DNA from: Spirosoma rigui
Lineage (GTDB): Bacteria; Bacteroidota; Bacteroidia; Cytophagales; Spirosomataceae
DNA: 64,000 nucleotides
NCBI RefSeq assembly: GCF_002067135.1
Contig: NZ_CP020105.1
Coordinates: forward strand, 372,001-436,000
Direction of reading: 5' to 3'
Below are positions 28,012 through 37,481 of the stretch, in pieces. Below the pieces are notes generated by a model, which saw only the letters and a program-made list of their open reading frames with translations, was not told the DNA's origin and ran no database searches. Every line of letters starts with the position of its first letter. Position 1 is the stretch's first letter. The translations under genes and the position numbers were made by a program.

Positions 28012-28728
28012 TTACTTGAGGATCGGTTTGATTACGGTCCAGACGTTTTCGGCTACAATCTTGTGACCGGCCGGATTGGGGTGAATACCATCAGCCTGAT
28101 TGAGTTTTGGAATTCCACCCACGTTTTCGAGCAGGAACGGGATGAGAATCGCTTTATTCTTGTCGGCCAACTCCTTGAACAACTCCCGGAACTCCCGCGT
28201 ATAGTCGGTACCCAGGTTGGGCGGAATCTGCATACCAGCCAGAACGATAGTTGCCTGCGGGCTTTTACGACGAACGGTATCCATGATAGCCTGTAGGTTC
28301 TGACGGGTAGCCGACAGCGGCAAGCCGCGCAGCCCGTCGTTACCACCCAGTTCGAGCACGAACACCGCCACCGGCTGGCGCAGTACCCAGCCGATACGGC
28401 TCTTGCCACCCGCCGTTGTTTCGCCACTCAGACCGGCGTTGACGACGGTATAGTTCAGACCCGCCGAGTCGATCTTTTCGCCGATCAGGGCCGGAAACGC
28501 CTGCGACGGCTCCACCCCGTAGCCAGCGGCCAGGCTATTACCAAAAAACAACACGGTCTGTTTGGTAGACGCTGGGATTGGTTTGGCCGGCTCAGCCGTT
28601 TGGGCGGGTTCCGTGGCTGGTTTGGTATCGGTTTTTGTTTCGGATGAGCCGCACCCCCAGACCGTTAAGATCAGCATCAGTCCGCTCATCACGGAATACA
28701 GCATTCGATTACCTGGTAAGAACTTCAT
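28012..28728 (-). CDS. tesA: SGNH/GDSL-type esterase lipoprotein (TesA-like)
   Basis: About 238 aa. The N-terminus is a lipoprotein signal with lipobox ILTVWGC, then a Pro/Ala/Thr-rich linker. The catalytic SGNH blocks are visible: block I FFGNSLAAGYGV (nucleophile Ser), block II Gly in NAGLSGETT, block III LELGGNDGLRG (Asn), and block V QADGIHPNPAGH (Asp and His). This matches the arylesterase/TesA group of thioesterase I/protease I. It is divergent from the ybbA/ybbP homologues, the same arrangement as in E. coli. The frame is open from TTG 28737, but ATG 28728 is the likely start. Confidence 0.92.
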   Translation of the reverse strand: MKFLPGNRMLYSVMSGLMLILTVWGCGSSETKTDTKPATEPAQTAEPAKPIPASTKQTVLFFGNSLAAGYGVEPSQAFPALIGEKIDSAGLNYTVVNAGLSGETTAGGKSRIGWVLRQPVAVFVLELGGNDGLRGLPLSATRQNLQAIMDTVRRKSPQATIVLAGMQIPPNLGTDYTREFRELFKELADKNKAILIPFLLENVGGIPKLNQADGIHPNPAGHKIVAENVWTVIKPILK

Positions 28729-28785
28729 AGACAGCAAGGCAGTTGTGTTTACACAAACAAAGTCGTATCCTCTGAAATTTGTTCA

Positions 28786-29487
28786 ATGAGCATTCTACGC
28801 GTCGAAAATCTGACGAAAACATATGCCAGTGGAGGCAGCAACCTGACTGTTCTGCACGGCGTCAATTTTACCCTTGAACCGGGCGATACGTTCGCCATCG
28901 TTGGTCCGTCGGGCAGCGGCAAAACAACCCTGCTGGGCCTGTGTGCCGGACTCGACCGGGCGACATCGGGCAGTGTTTACCTGAACGATATCCGGCTCGA
29001 TACCCTGAATGAAGATCAGCGGGCCGCCATCCGGAATCAATACGTCGGCTTCATTTTCCAGAACTTTCAGCTCCTGCCTACCCTGACGGCGCTAGAAAAC
29101 GTCATGGTACCCCTCGAACTGCGGGGTGAACGCGGAGCCCAGAAGAATGCGCAGGCCTTGCTGGATCGTGTAGGTCTGGGCCAGCGCGGTCACCACTACC
29201 CCACCCAACTGTCGGGGGGCGAGCAGCAGCGCGTGTCGCTGGCCCGTGCGTTTGCCAATCGGCCCAAGCTCCTCTTTGCCGATGAACCCACCGGCAACCT
29301 CGATGCTGACACCAGTGCGACGGTCGTGGACCTACTGTTCGAACTCAACCGCGAAGCCGGCACGACCCTTGTCCTGGTTACCCATGATCTCGAGCTGGCC
29401 GCCCGTACGCAACGCATTGTCCGGGTTAAGGGCGGTACTGTCGTTTCCGATACACATACCCTGAAGAGCGAAAGCGTGAATGATTGA
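28786..29487 (+). CDS. ybbA: ABC transporter ATP-binding protein (YbbA/LolD-like)
   Basis: 233 aa nucleotide-binding subunit of the MacB/LolD class. Walker A VGPSGSGKTTLLGLCAGLDR, Q-loop FIFQNFQLLPTLTALENVMV, signature LSGGEQQRVSLARAF, Walker B KLLFADEPTGNLD and H-loop LVTHDLELA. Partner of the following FtsX-type permease. A near-match -7 box (AAATTTG) lies just before the ATG. Start and length are normal. Confidence 0.94.
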   Translation: MSILRVENLTKTYASGGSNLTVLHGVNFTLEPGDTFAIVGPSGSGKTTLLGLCAGLDRATSGSVYLNDIRLDTLNEDQRAAIRNQYVGFIFQNFQLLPTLTALENVMVPLELRGERGAQKNAQALLDRVGLGQRGHHYPTQLSGGEQQRVSLARAFANRPKLLFADEPTGNLDADTSATVVDLLFELNREAGTTLVLVTHDLELAARTQRIVRVKGGTVVSDTHTLKSESVND

Positions 29488-29555
29488 GCGAATGGTGATT
29501 GAGCCAACAAAGAAGACAGGCCTAATTGGATTCACCACTCCATTGCTCAGTCACT
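29484..29555. repeat. Short-unit inverted repeat between ybbA and ybbP homologues
   Basis: Units TTGAGCGAATGGTGATTGAG (29484-29503) are answered by the partly complementary TTCACCACTCCATTGCTCAG (29531-29550). The pairing is imperfect. It shows the same layout as the elements at 1345, 19077 and 38967. It lies inside a presumed operon. Confidence 0.4.
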
Positions 29556-29576
29556 CGATAAACCTTACCTGATTCC

Positions 29577-32138
29577 ATGAATTTCTCCTGGCTTTTCCGG
29601 ATGGCCTGGCGCGACAGCCGTCGAAGCCGCCAACGGTTGTTACTATTCATGTCGGCCATTGTGCTCGGCATTGCGGCCCTGGTCGCCATCAACTCTTTTG
29701 GCGATAATCTGGCGCTGAGTATCGACGATCAGGCCCGCGAACTCCTGGGGGCCGACCTGACGCTGTCGTGGAACCGGCCACCAACCCGCAAAACGCAGCA
29801 ACTTGCCAAAACCATCGGTCGAGATCGGGCCTACGAAGTATCATTCGCGTCGCTGGTCTCGATTCCCAAGACGGGTGGGGTTCGGCTCGCGCAGGTCAAG
29901 GGCCTGACGGGTAACTTTCCTTACTACGGCACCTGGGAGGTGCAGCCAGCATCGGCGGTGCAAACGTTCCGGCAGGCCAACGGCCGGGTTGCACTCGTTG
30001 ATGATGCGCTACTAGTGCAACTGGGCGCGCAGCCCGGCGACTCGGTCCGGCTCGGAAATCTCTCGTTTCTGATTGCGGGCCGGGTAACTAAAACCCCGGG
30101 GCAGGCTGCCATTGCTGCTACGGTGGCTCCAACGGTTTTCGTTCCTAACCAGTTTCTGGAAAAGACAGGGCTGCTCCAACGCGGTAGCCGCGTCAACTAC
30201 AAATACTACTATCAGTTTGCGCCGGGTACGGATGTCGAAAAGTACGTCCGGACTATTTCGGGCCGCCTGGACAAGGACGGTGTCAACTACGATACGGTTA
30301 CCGAACGCAAAAAACAGACAGGCCGCTCCTTTGCCGACCTGACCAAATACCTGAGCCTGGTGGCCTTTGTAGCACTGTTACTGGGCTGCGTGGGCGTAGC
30401 CAGTGCCGTGCAGTTATACGTCAAAGAAAAGATTGCCTCGGTAGCTATTTTGCGCACCCTGGGCGCCAGTGGGCGGCAGGCGTTGCTGATTTACTTATTA
30501 CAGACGGCTCTTATGGGCCTGATTGGCGCTACGGTTGGCGCACTGGTCGGGTCGGCGGTGCAGTTGATACTACCCCGCGTCTTTGGCGACTTCCTGCCGG
30601 TCAGCGTGCAAACGACACTGTCGGCACCGGCTATCCTGGGTGGTATTGGTACAGGACTCCTTATCTCGGTTCTATTCGCGCTACTGCCACTACTGGCTAT
30701 TCGCAACGTATCTCCCCTGCGGGCACTGCGGAACTCCTACGACGATGATCTGAGCGGCCGCGACCCGCTGCGCTGGATAGTGTACTTACTCATCATTGGG
30801 TTTATCATTGGCTTTGCCTATCTGCAAACGCGCAACCTGATGCTGGCGGTAGGGTTCACCGGTGGGCTGGCGGTGGCGTTTGGTACGCTGACGCTGCTAG
30901 GTCTCGGCCTGATTGCCCTGGTTCGCCGATTTTTCCCCGCGTCGTGGAGCTACGTCTGGCGGCAGAGCCTGGCAAACCTCTACCGTCCCAATAACCAGAC
31001 CCTTATCCTCGTGACCGCCATTGGCCTTGGGGCGTTTCTGATTGCTACGCTATACCTGACCCAGGGATTGCTGTTAGGCCGGGTGCAGCTGTCGGGTAGT
31101 GGCAAACAGCCCAACATGGTTCTGTTCGATATTCAGAATGAACAGATTGCCGGAGTACGGGCACTGGTCAAACAGCAGAAACTACCCATTTTACAGGAAG
31201 TGCCCGTGGTGACCATGCGCCTGAACGACATCAACGGCAAAACGGCCTCGGCGGGCAAGCCACCCCGTCCCGATCAGCCTACCGATACTGTCCGAACCGA
31301 TACCGTCAGGCGGGCACCCAGCTGGGCCTTTACGCGTGAGTACCGGGTAACGTACCGCGACAGCCTGATTTCGTCGGAGAAGATCGCAGCCGGGAAAGGC
31401 CCTTACCAGGCAAACGGGGCTATCTATGTCTCCGTCGAGAAAGATTATATGGAACGGATGCACGTGAAACTTGGCGATACGCTGAATTTTAACGTGCAGG
31501 GTGCCCCTATTCCTACCATTGTGGGTGGTACCCGCGAGGTGGACTGGAGCCGGGTACAAACCAACTTCCTGATCGTCTTTCCATCGGGCGTACTGGAGCA
31601 GGCCCCGCAGTTCCGGGTCCTGATGACGCGCGTCCCCGACAATAAAACATCGGCGGTACTACAGCGCGGGCTGGTGAGTCAGTTCCCCAACGTATCAGCC
31701 ATCGACCTGGGCCTGATTCTGCAAACGATCGACGAAATTCTGGGCCAGATCTCATTCGTAATCCGGTTCATGGCGTTGTTCAGCATCCTGACGGGCTTGC
31801 TGGTACTGGCGTCTTCGGTGGTCATCAGTAAATACCAGCGGCTACGGGAGAGCGTGCTGCTGCGTACCCTGGGTGCCAGCCGTAACCAGATTTTGCGTAT
31901 TACGGCCTTGGAATACGGATTGCTGGGGCTGCTGGCTGCGCTGTCGGGCATTCTACTCTCGATAGCGGGGACCTGGGCGCTGGCGCGGTTCGTGTTCGAA
32001 GTAGCTTACCAGCCCGATGTTGTTCCCCTAATTGTCGTTACGGTCGTTGTTACGATACTGACGGTAGTGATTGGTGTCCTCAACAGCCGCGATGTGCTGG
32101 TCAGGCCCCCGCTCGACGTACTGCGGAGCGACGTGTAA
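29577..32138 (+). CDS. ybbP: ABC transporter permease with two FtsX domains (YbbP-like)
   Basis: 853 aa inner-membrane protein. N-terminal helix and MacB-type periplasmic domain, first FtsX domain (about residues 255-390, with LRTLGASGRQALLIYLLQTA), a second pair of helices, a large periplasmic loop (about 480-710), and second FtsX domain at the C-terminus (LRTLGASRNQILRITALEYG). This duplicated layout is that of YbbP, the partner of YbbA. Probably moves lipids or lipoproteins between membranes (inference from family). It is followed by a strong terminator. Confidence 0.92.
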   Translation: MNFSWLFRMAWRDSRRSRQRLLLFMSAIVLGIAALVAINSFGDNLALSIDDQARELLGADLTLSWNRPPTRKTQQLAKTIGRDRAYEVSFASLVSIPKTGGVRLAQVKGLTGNFPYYGTWEVQPASAVQTFRQANGRVALVDDALLVQLGAQPGDSVRLGNLSFLIAGRVTKTPGQAAIAATVAPTVFVPNQFLEKTGLLQRGSRVNYKYYYQFAPGTDVEKYVRTISGRLDKDGVNYDTVTERKKQTGRSFADLTKYLSLVAFVALLLGCVGVASAVQLYVKEKIASVAILRTLGASGRQALLIYLLQTALMGLIGATVGALVGSAVQLILPRVFGDFLPVSVQTTLSAPAILGGIGTGLLISVLFALLPLLAIRNVSPLRALRNSYDDDLSGRDPLRWIVYLLIIGFIIGFAYLQTRNLMLAVGFTGGLAVAFGTLTLLGLGLIALVRRFFPASWSYVWRQSLANLYRPNNQTLILVTAIGLGAFLIATLYLTQGLLLGRVQLSGSGKQPNMVLFDIQNEQIAGVRALVKQQKLPILQEVPVVTMRLNDINGKTASAGKPPRPDQPTDTVRTDTVRRAPSWAFTREYRVTYRDSLISSEKIAAGKGPYQANGAIYVSVEKDYMERMHVKLGDTLNFNVQGAPIPTIVGGTREVDWSRVQTNFLIVFPSGVLEQAPQFRVLMTRVPDNKTSAVLQRGLVSQFPNVSAIDLGLILQTIDEILGQISFVIRFMALFSILTGLLVLASSVVISKYQRLRESVLLRTLGASRNQILRITALEYGLLGLLAALSGILLSIAGTWALARFVFEVAYQPDVVPLIVVTVVVTILTVVIGVLNSRDVLVRPPLDVLRSDV

Positions 32139-32152
32139 CGCCCGTTCTTCCG

Positions 32153-32212
32153 AAAAGTGGAGTCATAGTGGTGTCGGAATTCCAAGTCCGACACCACTAT
32201 GACTCCACTTTT
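32153..32212 (+). terminator. Long perfect hairpin with T tract after the ybbP homologue
   Basis: 26 bp of perfect pairing between 32153-32178 and 32187-32212 around an 8-nt loop (ATTCCAAG), followed by additional T. A classic intrinsic terminator, but with an unusually long stem. Confidence 0.9.
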
Positions 32213-32250
32213 TTTGTGTCCGTGTTTGCCGGTTTGTTTTTTTCACGACT

Positions 32251-32291
32251 AAGGGTGATACCTGAATTTCCCTCCTAACTCAATCACCCTT
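32251..32291. promoter_or_regulatory. Inverted repeat upstream of the metalloprotease gene
   Basis: AAGGGTGAT (32251-32259) and ATCACCCTT (32283-32291) are perfect inverse copies separated by 23 bp, ending 12 bp before the ATG. This could be an operator half-site pair or an mRNA hairpin in the leader that covers the ribosome site. Low confidence in function. Confidence 0.4.
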
Positions 32292-32303
32292 AACCGTTTA
32301 CTC

Positions 32304-34541
32304 ATGGAAACCATCAAAAAGAAGCCTAAAAAAGCAACGGCAAATTTATCTGGTCAGGCGTTTCCAATTGTCACACCCGCGCCGTTTACGGAGCAGCCCG
32401 AACCCCGCAACGATCCGTCAACCGGGTTTCCGCCCCTGCCGGATGCCATCGTTAGCCAATCGCACTTTCCCGCCGAACTGCTTCAGTTGCTTTTGTCGGA
32501 CGGGCAGGATACCAATCTGCCCATACCCACGCCACTACCGTTCCGGTTCTACAGCCTTAACATAGGCAGTTACCTGGTTCGTTTCGATCCAACGGGTACC
32601 TCTTACCACTACGACGGCACCATCCGGGTGAGTCGCCAGGGGCTCAACACAACGGCCAGTGGCGACCTGTATTATCACAAACCACTCATTATCTGGCCGC
32701 TTCCACAACCCGTACCACCCATCATCAGTCCGCAGCAGGATGTGTTTGCCCTGTTGGGCGAGCCTAATCCAGCCAGTGGTATTCCCAAGTTTGCCCGTAG
32801 CCGCTACCGCTACTACCTGCGCATCACGCAGATCCTCGAAGGCATCAGCCCGGCGAAAACATTCACGATGGGGTTCGAAATGTGGAAATTCAACGGTGTC
32901 TCTGCAACCCCCATGTGGACCAATGAAGGGACCTTCACGGCAGATATGACGTTCGGGTCGGCCCCCGCCAGCTACCCGGCAGGAGCTGATTACTTAACGG
33001 GTAAGGTGAAAAACAGCGCGGGAACCATTGTAGGAAATCTAACCATGGGCCAGGTGTCCAAGTACCTGCGCGAAGCCACCGTAGAAATCGACTCAGTATC
33101 GGGGTCAGAAGCTCCCGTCGACAGCGGTGCCGGTCATACGTGGCAATCGATTTTCGACTCGGTAGGCTGGAAGATCAATGTCGTACCAAGCAACACCAAT
33201 GTGGTTGAACCAAGCGGCAACTCCTGGAGCGACGGCGAGATGCACGCAGCGATGCTGGCCCGGCGCGACTCGTCGAATCTGGACACGGAATGGCGTTACC
33301 ACATCCTGGCGGTGAAAAACATCGACTCAACCCCACGGGGTATCATGTATGATGCCTACGGTACAGACTCCAATAATATTCCCCGCGAGGGAATTGGCAT
33401 TGCCTCGCACTGGGTCATTCCCAACGCCAATCCGTGGGGGAAAACGAAAGGACTGCGCTTCGGTACGGCCAAAGCACCTTACTTCCGCACGGCCCTGCAC
33501 GAGATTGGCCATGCCATGGGCCTGTACCATAATACGGTCGACTTTGGCATTATGAACACAACCGATGTTATCGCGGCCGGGGCCGTAGCGCCGGTTCAGT
33601 TTCCGGACAACATTAAATGGCTGCACGCATCCGACGATCAGAAACGCCTGCGCCACATGCCCGATATGTTCGTGCGGCCCGGTGGCATACCTTTCGGCGG
33701 GGCGTATTCAACCCAGCCCATCAGCCCCGACGATGAGCACGTGGATGCGGTTGGGCTGGCGCTACAGGTGAAACCCCTGAACGACGTGCTGCCCATTGGT
33801 GCACCGGCCCGGTTTGAGATCAGCCTGACCAACCAGTCCGACCTGCTGCTGCCGGCCCCCACAAGCCTGCAGATGAAAAGCGGCTTCGTGAGCGGCCGCG
33901 TAACCGACCCATCGGGTACAGTTCGTTCCTTCAGTTCAATTGTCATTTGTGTGGAAGAGGTACCCCTGAGCTACATGCAGCCGGGCGATGTGCGGACAGA
34001 ATCGCTGACGCTTTTGCGCGGGGGCGACGGAGCGCTGTTTCCCATTGCCGGTGCCTACACCGTTGACGTGAACGTAGCGTGGGATCTGAACGGCGGGCAC
34101 GTTGGCGTTACCGGTTCAACAAACGTGTACGTAACCGGTGCCCAGACCGAATCACACGCCCGGGCGGCCATGAAAATTCTCTCGACGCCGGATACACTCC
34201 TCAGTCTGGTCATAACGGGCGATCACCTGGTCGACGGAAATGACGCCATTCAGGCAGCTCTGGAGGATAAAACGCTCTGCCCTCACTTTGCCTATGTAGA
34301 AGCAAAACGACTGGCCCAACCCTTTGCCGGACGCGAAGCTAACCTTGATGCAGCGGCCTCGCTGCTGACCGACAAGACGGTGATGAGTTCGAGTGAAATC
34401 AGAAAATGCGCTAAATTAATCGGCAAGTCGAAACAGGCGACCGGCAAGCAGGCCAAAAGCAAGATTGTTGACGTATTGGCCGTCAAGGCCAGGGAAAGTG
34501 CCAATGCCGATTCGCTCGAAGCAACGCTGACAAAGCTGTAG
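32304..34541 (+). CDS. Metzincin-type zinc metalloprotease domain protein
   Basis: 745 aa. The zinc site HEIGHAMGLYH lies at about residues 399-409 and is followed by a Met-turn region (DFGIMNTT), the signature of metzincins such as matrixins. N-terminal to it is a 330-residue region without clear family; C-terminal to it is an Ig-like beta region (about 480-610) and a Lys/Ala-rich helical tail. The N-terminus (METIKKKPKKATANL) has no signal peptide, which is odd for a metzincin, and no T9SS C-terminal sorting domain is apparent. It may use an unrecognised export route or act in the cytoplasm. The substrate is unknown. Confidence 0.75.
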   Translation: METIKKKPKKATANLSGQAFPIVTPAPFTEQPEPRNDPSTGFPPLPDAIVSQSHFPAELLQLLLSDGQDTNLPIPTPLPFRFYSLNIGSYLVRFDPTGTSYHYDGTIRVSRQGLNTTASGDLYYHKPLIIWPLPQPVPPIISPQQDVFALLGEPNPASGIPKFARSRYRYYLRITQILEGISPAKTFTMGFEMWKFNGVSATPMWTNEGTFTADMTFGSAPASYPAGADYLTGKVKNSAGTIVGNLTMGQVSKYLREATVEIDSVSGSEAPVDSGAGHTWQSIFDSVGWKINVVPSNTNVVEPSGNSWSDGEMHAAMLARRDSSNLDTEWRYHILAVKNIDSTPRGIMYDAYGTDSNNIPREGIGIASHWVIPNANPWGKTKGLRFGTAKAPYFRTALHEIGHAMGLYHNTVDFGIMNTTDVIAAGAVAPVQFPDNIKWLHASDDQKRLRHMPDMFVRPGGIPFGGAYSTQPISPDDEHVDAVGLALQVKPLNDVLPIGAPARFEISLTNQSDLLLPAPTSLQMKSGFVSGRVTDPSGTVRSFSSIVICVEEVPLSYMQPGDVRTESLTLLRGGDGALFPIAGAYTVDVNVAWDLNGGHVGVTGSTNVYVTGAQTESHARAAMKILSTPDTLLSLVITGDHLVDGNDAIQAALEDKTLCPHFAYVEAKRLAQPFAGREANLDAAASLLTDKTVMSSSEIRKCAKLIGKSKQATGKQAKSKIVDVLAVKARESANADSLEATLTKL

Positions 34542-34548
34542 AACAACC

Positions 34549-34956
34549 ATGTCCCTAATCGGCTCCGGCAATTTACGTCGGCTAGTGCAGGCAGCGCTAA
34601 TCCTGGTCAGTACAGGACCCGGATTAGCGCTGAGCTGCCGCTATCATTTACCCGTTCATAAACCAACTACGACCATGAATGTGCTCGGCCGGTGGCAGAA
34701 GATTTCCGATTCAACCTGTAGCGGGCAGTATCCCGCAGTCATTGACTTCAAACCAGACGGTCTCTACTCAACCGAAAGCGATCCGAGGTCACCTGTCCAT
34801 CCGATTTGGGATGTCGGCACGTTTAGTGTGGATTCGAATCAAGTTCATCTGTCAACGGCCAACGATGCCATTGTTGCCTATAAAACAACACAGGCCCGCG
34901 AACAGCTTACCTTTCAGGCACCCGACGGGTGTGTTATCGCTTACAGGCGTTTGTAG
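34549..34956 (+). CDS. Small lipocalin-like lipoprotein
   Basis: 135 aa, with signal peptide and lipobox ALSC (Cys30). The mature part has a lipocalin-like pattern: MNVLGRWQKISDSTCSGQYP, then alternating strands, a WDVGTFSV strand and final GCVIAYRRL. Two Cys (about residues 58 and 128) could form a disulfide. It begins 7 bp after the metalloprotease stop, so the two are probably co-transcribed, and it may be a partner or inhibitor of that protease (speculative). Confidence 0.6.
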   Translation: MSLIGSGNLRRLVQAALILVSTGPGLALSCRYHLPVHKPTTTMNVLGRWQKISDSTCSGQYPAVIDFKPDGLYSTESDPRSPVHPIWDVGTFSVDSNQVHLSTANDAIVAYKTTQAREQLTFQAPDGCVIAYRRL

Positions 34957-34966
34957 CCAGGCTCGT

Positions 34967-35719
34967 CTAGTGAGCCAGATAGCCCCCATCAACGGGGTAG
35001 TACGAACCCGTTACGAACGAAGCCTTGTCGGAGGAGAGCCAGATCACCAGTTCTGCTACTTCTTCCGACTTCCCTAACCGCCCGATGGGGTGCATGGCAA
35101 TCAGTTGCTGCCGCGCTTCGTCGGGGAGTACTGACAGCAGGGGTGTATCGATGTAAGCAGGGCCAACAGCGTTGACGCGAATCCCTTTCTGGGCGTATTC
35201 GAGCGCGGCCGTTTTCGTTAGTCCCACCACCGCATGCTTGGCGGCTACGTAGCCCGGCGAGTTGGGTGTACCAACCTGCCCCAGAATCGACGCCATGTTC
35301 ACGATACTACCGTGGCCCTGTTTAACCATCTGTGCCAGTTGATATTTCAGACAGAAAAAAACGCTGTTGAGATTGATATTGATAATTTTCTGCCAGCCCT
35401 CCAGACTATAGTCGGCGGTCATGTTCAGTTCACCGCCAATACCGGCGTTATTGCAGGCAATATCCAGCTTGCCATAGCGGTTAACCGCTTCGTTGACCAG
35501 CCGCTCGCAGTCCGACGGATCACCCACGTCGGCCAGTACGAAATGGCTCTGAACGTCCATCCCTTTAATCTGTTCGACCACCACCTGCCCCTTTTCGGCA
35601 TCGAGGTCAGAAACCAGTACGTTGGCCCCATGCTGTGCGTAAAGGAGCGCAACCGCTTTACCAATGCCCGAAGCGCCCCCTGTAACGAGGGCGGTTTTTC
35701 CCGCTAGTGAATGTTCCAT
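34967..35719 (-). CDS. Short-chain dehydrogenase/reductase (SDR)
   Basis: 250 aa classical SDR. Cofactor motif TGGASGIGKAVALLYAQHGA (residues 14-33), NNAGIGGE, and the Ser-Tyr-Lys active site in MASILGQVGTPNSPGYVAAK. Asp in VLVSDLD after the second strand suggests NAD preference. The closest functional groups are FabG-like 3-oxoacyl-ACP reductases and glucose 1-dehydrogenases; substrate cannot be told. It is convergent with the lipocalin-like gene and divergent from the decayed CehA-like gene. Confidence 0.93.
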   Translation of the reverse strand: MEHSLAGKTALVTGGASGIGKAVALLYAQHGANVLVSDLDAEKGQVVVEQIKGMDVQSHFVLADVGDPSDCERLVNEAVNRYGKLDIACNNAGIGGELNMTADYSLEGWQKIININLNSVFFCLKYQLAQMVKQGHGSIVNMASILGQVGTPNSPGYVAAKHAVVGLTKTAALEYAQKGIRVNAVGPAYIDTPLLSVLPDEARQQLIAMHPIGRLGKSEEVAELVIWLSSDKASFVTGSYYPVDGGYLAH

Positions 35720-35808
35720 CGTCTTGTTCGTTTTCTAGAGAACGCCCGCTACTCAAAATGGTTATCAGATCGCCAGCTTATTAAGACGGCACCCGTATGT
35801 TTGCAGGC

Positions 35809-37392
35809 ATGGGCCGCTTACATCTTTTTCTGTTTTTTCACTCCTGAACCTGCTGCTGGCCGTGGGATCGCCGGTGGTCCAGGGCCAGCCGGCGCGGTCT
35901 GCCTTGCTGACGGTAACCGTTCTCGACGCGGCAACGCACCAGCCCACACCCGTTAGAGTCTGCCTTACCCGTACCGGTAAGCCCGTTGTGACACTGTCCA
36001 TCGAAGCCGTTACCGTCATGTATGGGCTGTGGGACCACGAAGACGGGTATGCCTTTCAGCCCGACAGTTCGTTCTACGTAGCAGGCCAGTTTACGGTCAC
36101 CATGCCGCCGGGCACCTACCAGCTCCGTTTATTTAAAGGCCATGAATTTTTACAGCAGCAGGCTGAGATCATTGTCAGGCCCGGCCAACCTCTCAAACGA
36201 ACGTATGTGTTGCAGCGCTGGACCCACATGGCGGCCAAAGGCTGGTACTCGACCGACGGGCATATTCACATCCGGCGGTCGCCCCGCGAGAACCCGCTCA
36301 TTATGATCTGGCTTCAGGCCGAAGATGTCAACGTGGGGGCGCTGCTACGTATGGGTAATTTCTGGGAAACCTACTACCCGCAATATGCCTATGGCGGAGC
36401 GGGACTGTACGGACAGGGCAACTACCTGCTCACCACCGGCTAGGAAGACCCGCGCACGCCCGAGTTGGGCCATGCCTTCGCCATCGGTGCGTCGGACCGG
36501 GTTCGACAGCGCGATTGCTATTATCTCTTCGATGAAGTGTTCGATAAAGTCTATCAGCGCGGAGGAATGACGGGGTATGCCCACCAGGCCGAGGCATTCC
36601 ACGGCTATCGGAGTCTCATCCTCGACGGTCTACGGGGCAAAGTCGACGCGCTCGAGTTGCTGCAGTTTTGTGTGGATGAGTACCTGATGCATACCGAACA
36701 CTACTACCACCTCCTGGACCTGAGTATTCGGCTTACCGCCACGGCAGGCTCGGATTTCCCCTGGTGCGGACAGGACCACGGACACGGCCCACCCGAACGG
36801 TCGTCTCACATTGGCAATGCCCGTTTCTACACCCGGCTCAATGGCCCGCTTACCTTTGCCAACTAGCGCGCTGCAGTGCGGGCGGGGCATACGTTCGTGT
36901 CGAGCGGGCCCATGCTGAACCTGCGGGCAAGCACACCGGGCAGCCAGACCGCCATCTCTGGTGATCATCTGGCCCTGAGAAAAGGCAGCAGCCTAACCCT
37001 GACTGGCGACGCCTACGGGCATACCGGACAGGTTCCACGGAATACGCTCGAACTCGTCAGCCACGGCCGGGTAACGGCCCGCCAGCCGGGGCAGTCAGCC
37101 ATTTATCCTTGGTGGTTACCCTGCCTTCGGTGGATTACGGCCGGCGGGTGCCGCCCGCTGCACGGCAGGCCCGAGCCAGGCAGCCCACACCACACCCGTT
37201 TACGTAACGGTCGACGGCTGGGGCTTTCACAATCCACAAACGGCAGGTCATTACCTTGACCGCAGCGAGCGGTATTTACAGGAAATCGAGGAGGAAATCA
37301 GTCGCCCGAATCCGGCTACCGAACAACGGGCCTGGCGTTACGCCGATGCGCTGAAAGCGCGTATTGCCGAAACCCGGCAGGTCATCGACTGA
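35809..37392 (+). pseudogene. CehA/McbA family (PHP-like) metallohydrolase, decayed
   Basis: Parts of one gene can be read across several lesions. A start ATG at 35809 encodes MGRLHLFLFF. One T is missing in T6 (35830-35836 region) before the frame SLLNLLLAVGSPVVQGQ continues the signal peptide. The body has an N-terminal Ig/prealbumin-like domain and the metal motif YSTDGHIHIRRS. It is then stopped by in-frame TAG at 36441-36443 (expected Gln before EDPRTPELGHA) and TAG at 36864-36866 (expected Trp before RAAVRAGHTFVSSGPML). Further frameshifts occur after about 37090, and a normal C-terminus ends AETRQVID at 37392. Two nonsense changes plus shifts mean true decay. CehA/McbA enzymes hydrolyse ester or carbamate-type bonds in family members, or remain uncharacterised. 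Confidence 0.82.
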
Positions 37393-37481
37393 ATGTGAAA
37401 GGAATTGCGGTGACCGTACGTACCCACGGACTCTTGTGCATCTGCCAATTTGTAACAAGCGGACCGAAGACCGTCCGTACG

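Noticed and set aside
36441..36866. In-frame TAG codons read as a special amino acid
   Set aside because: The same gene has frameshifts at both ends, and TAG ends ordinary genes such as hemE; decay is the simpler reading.
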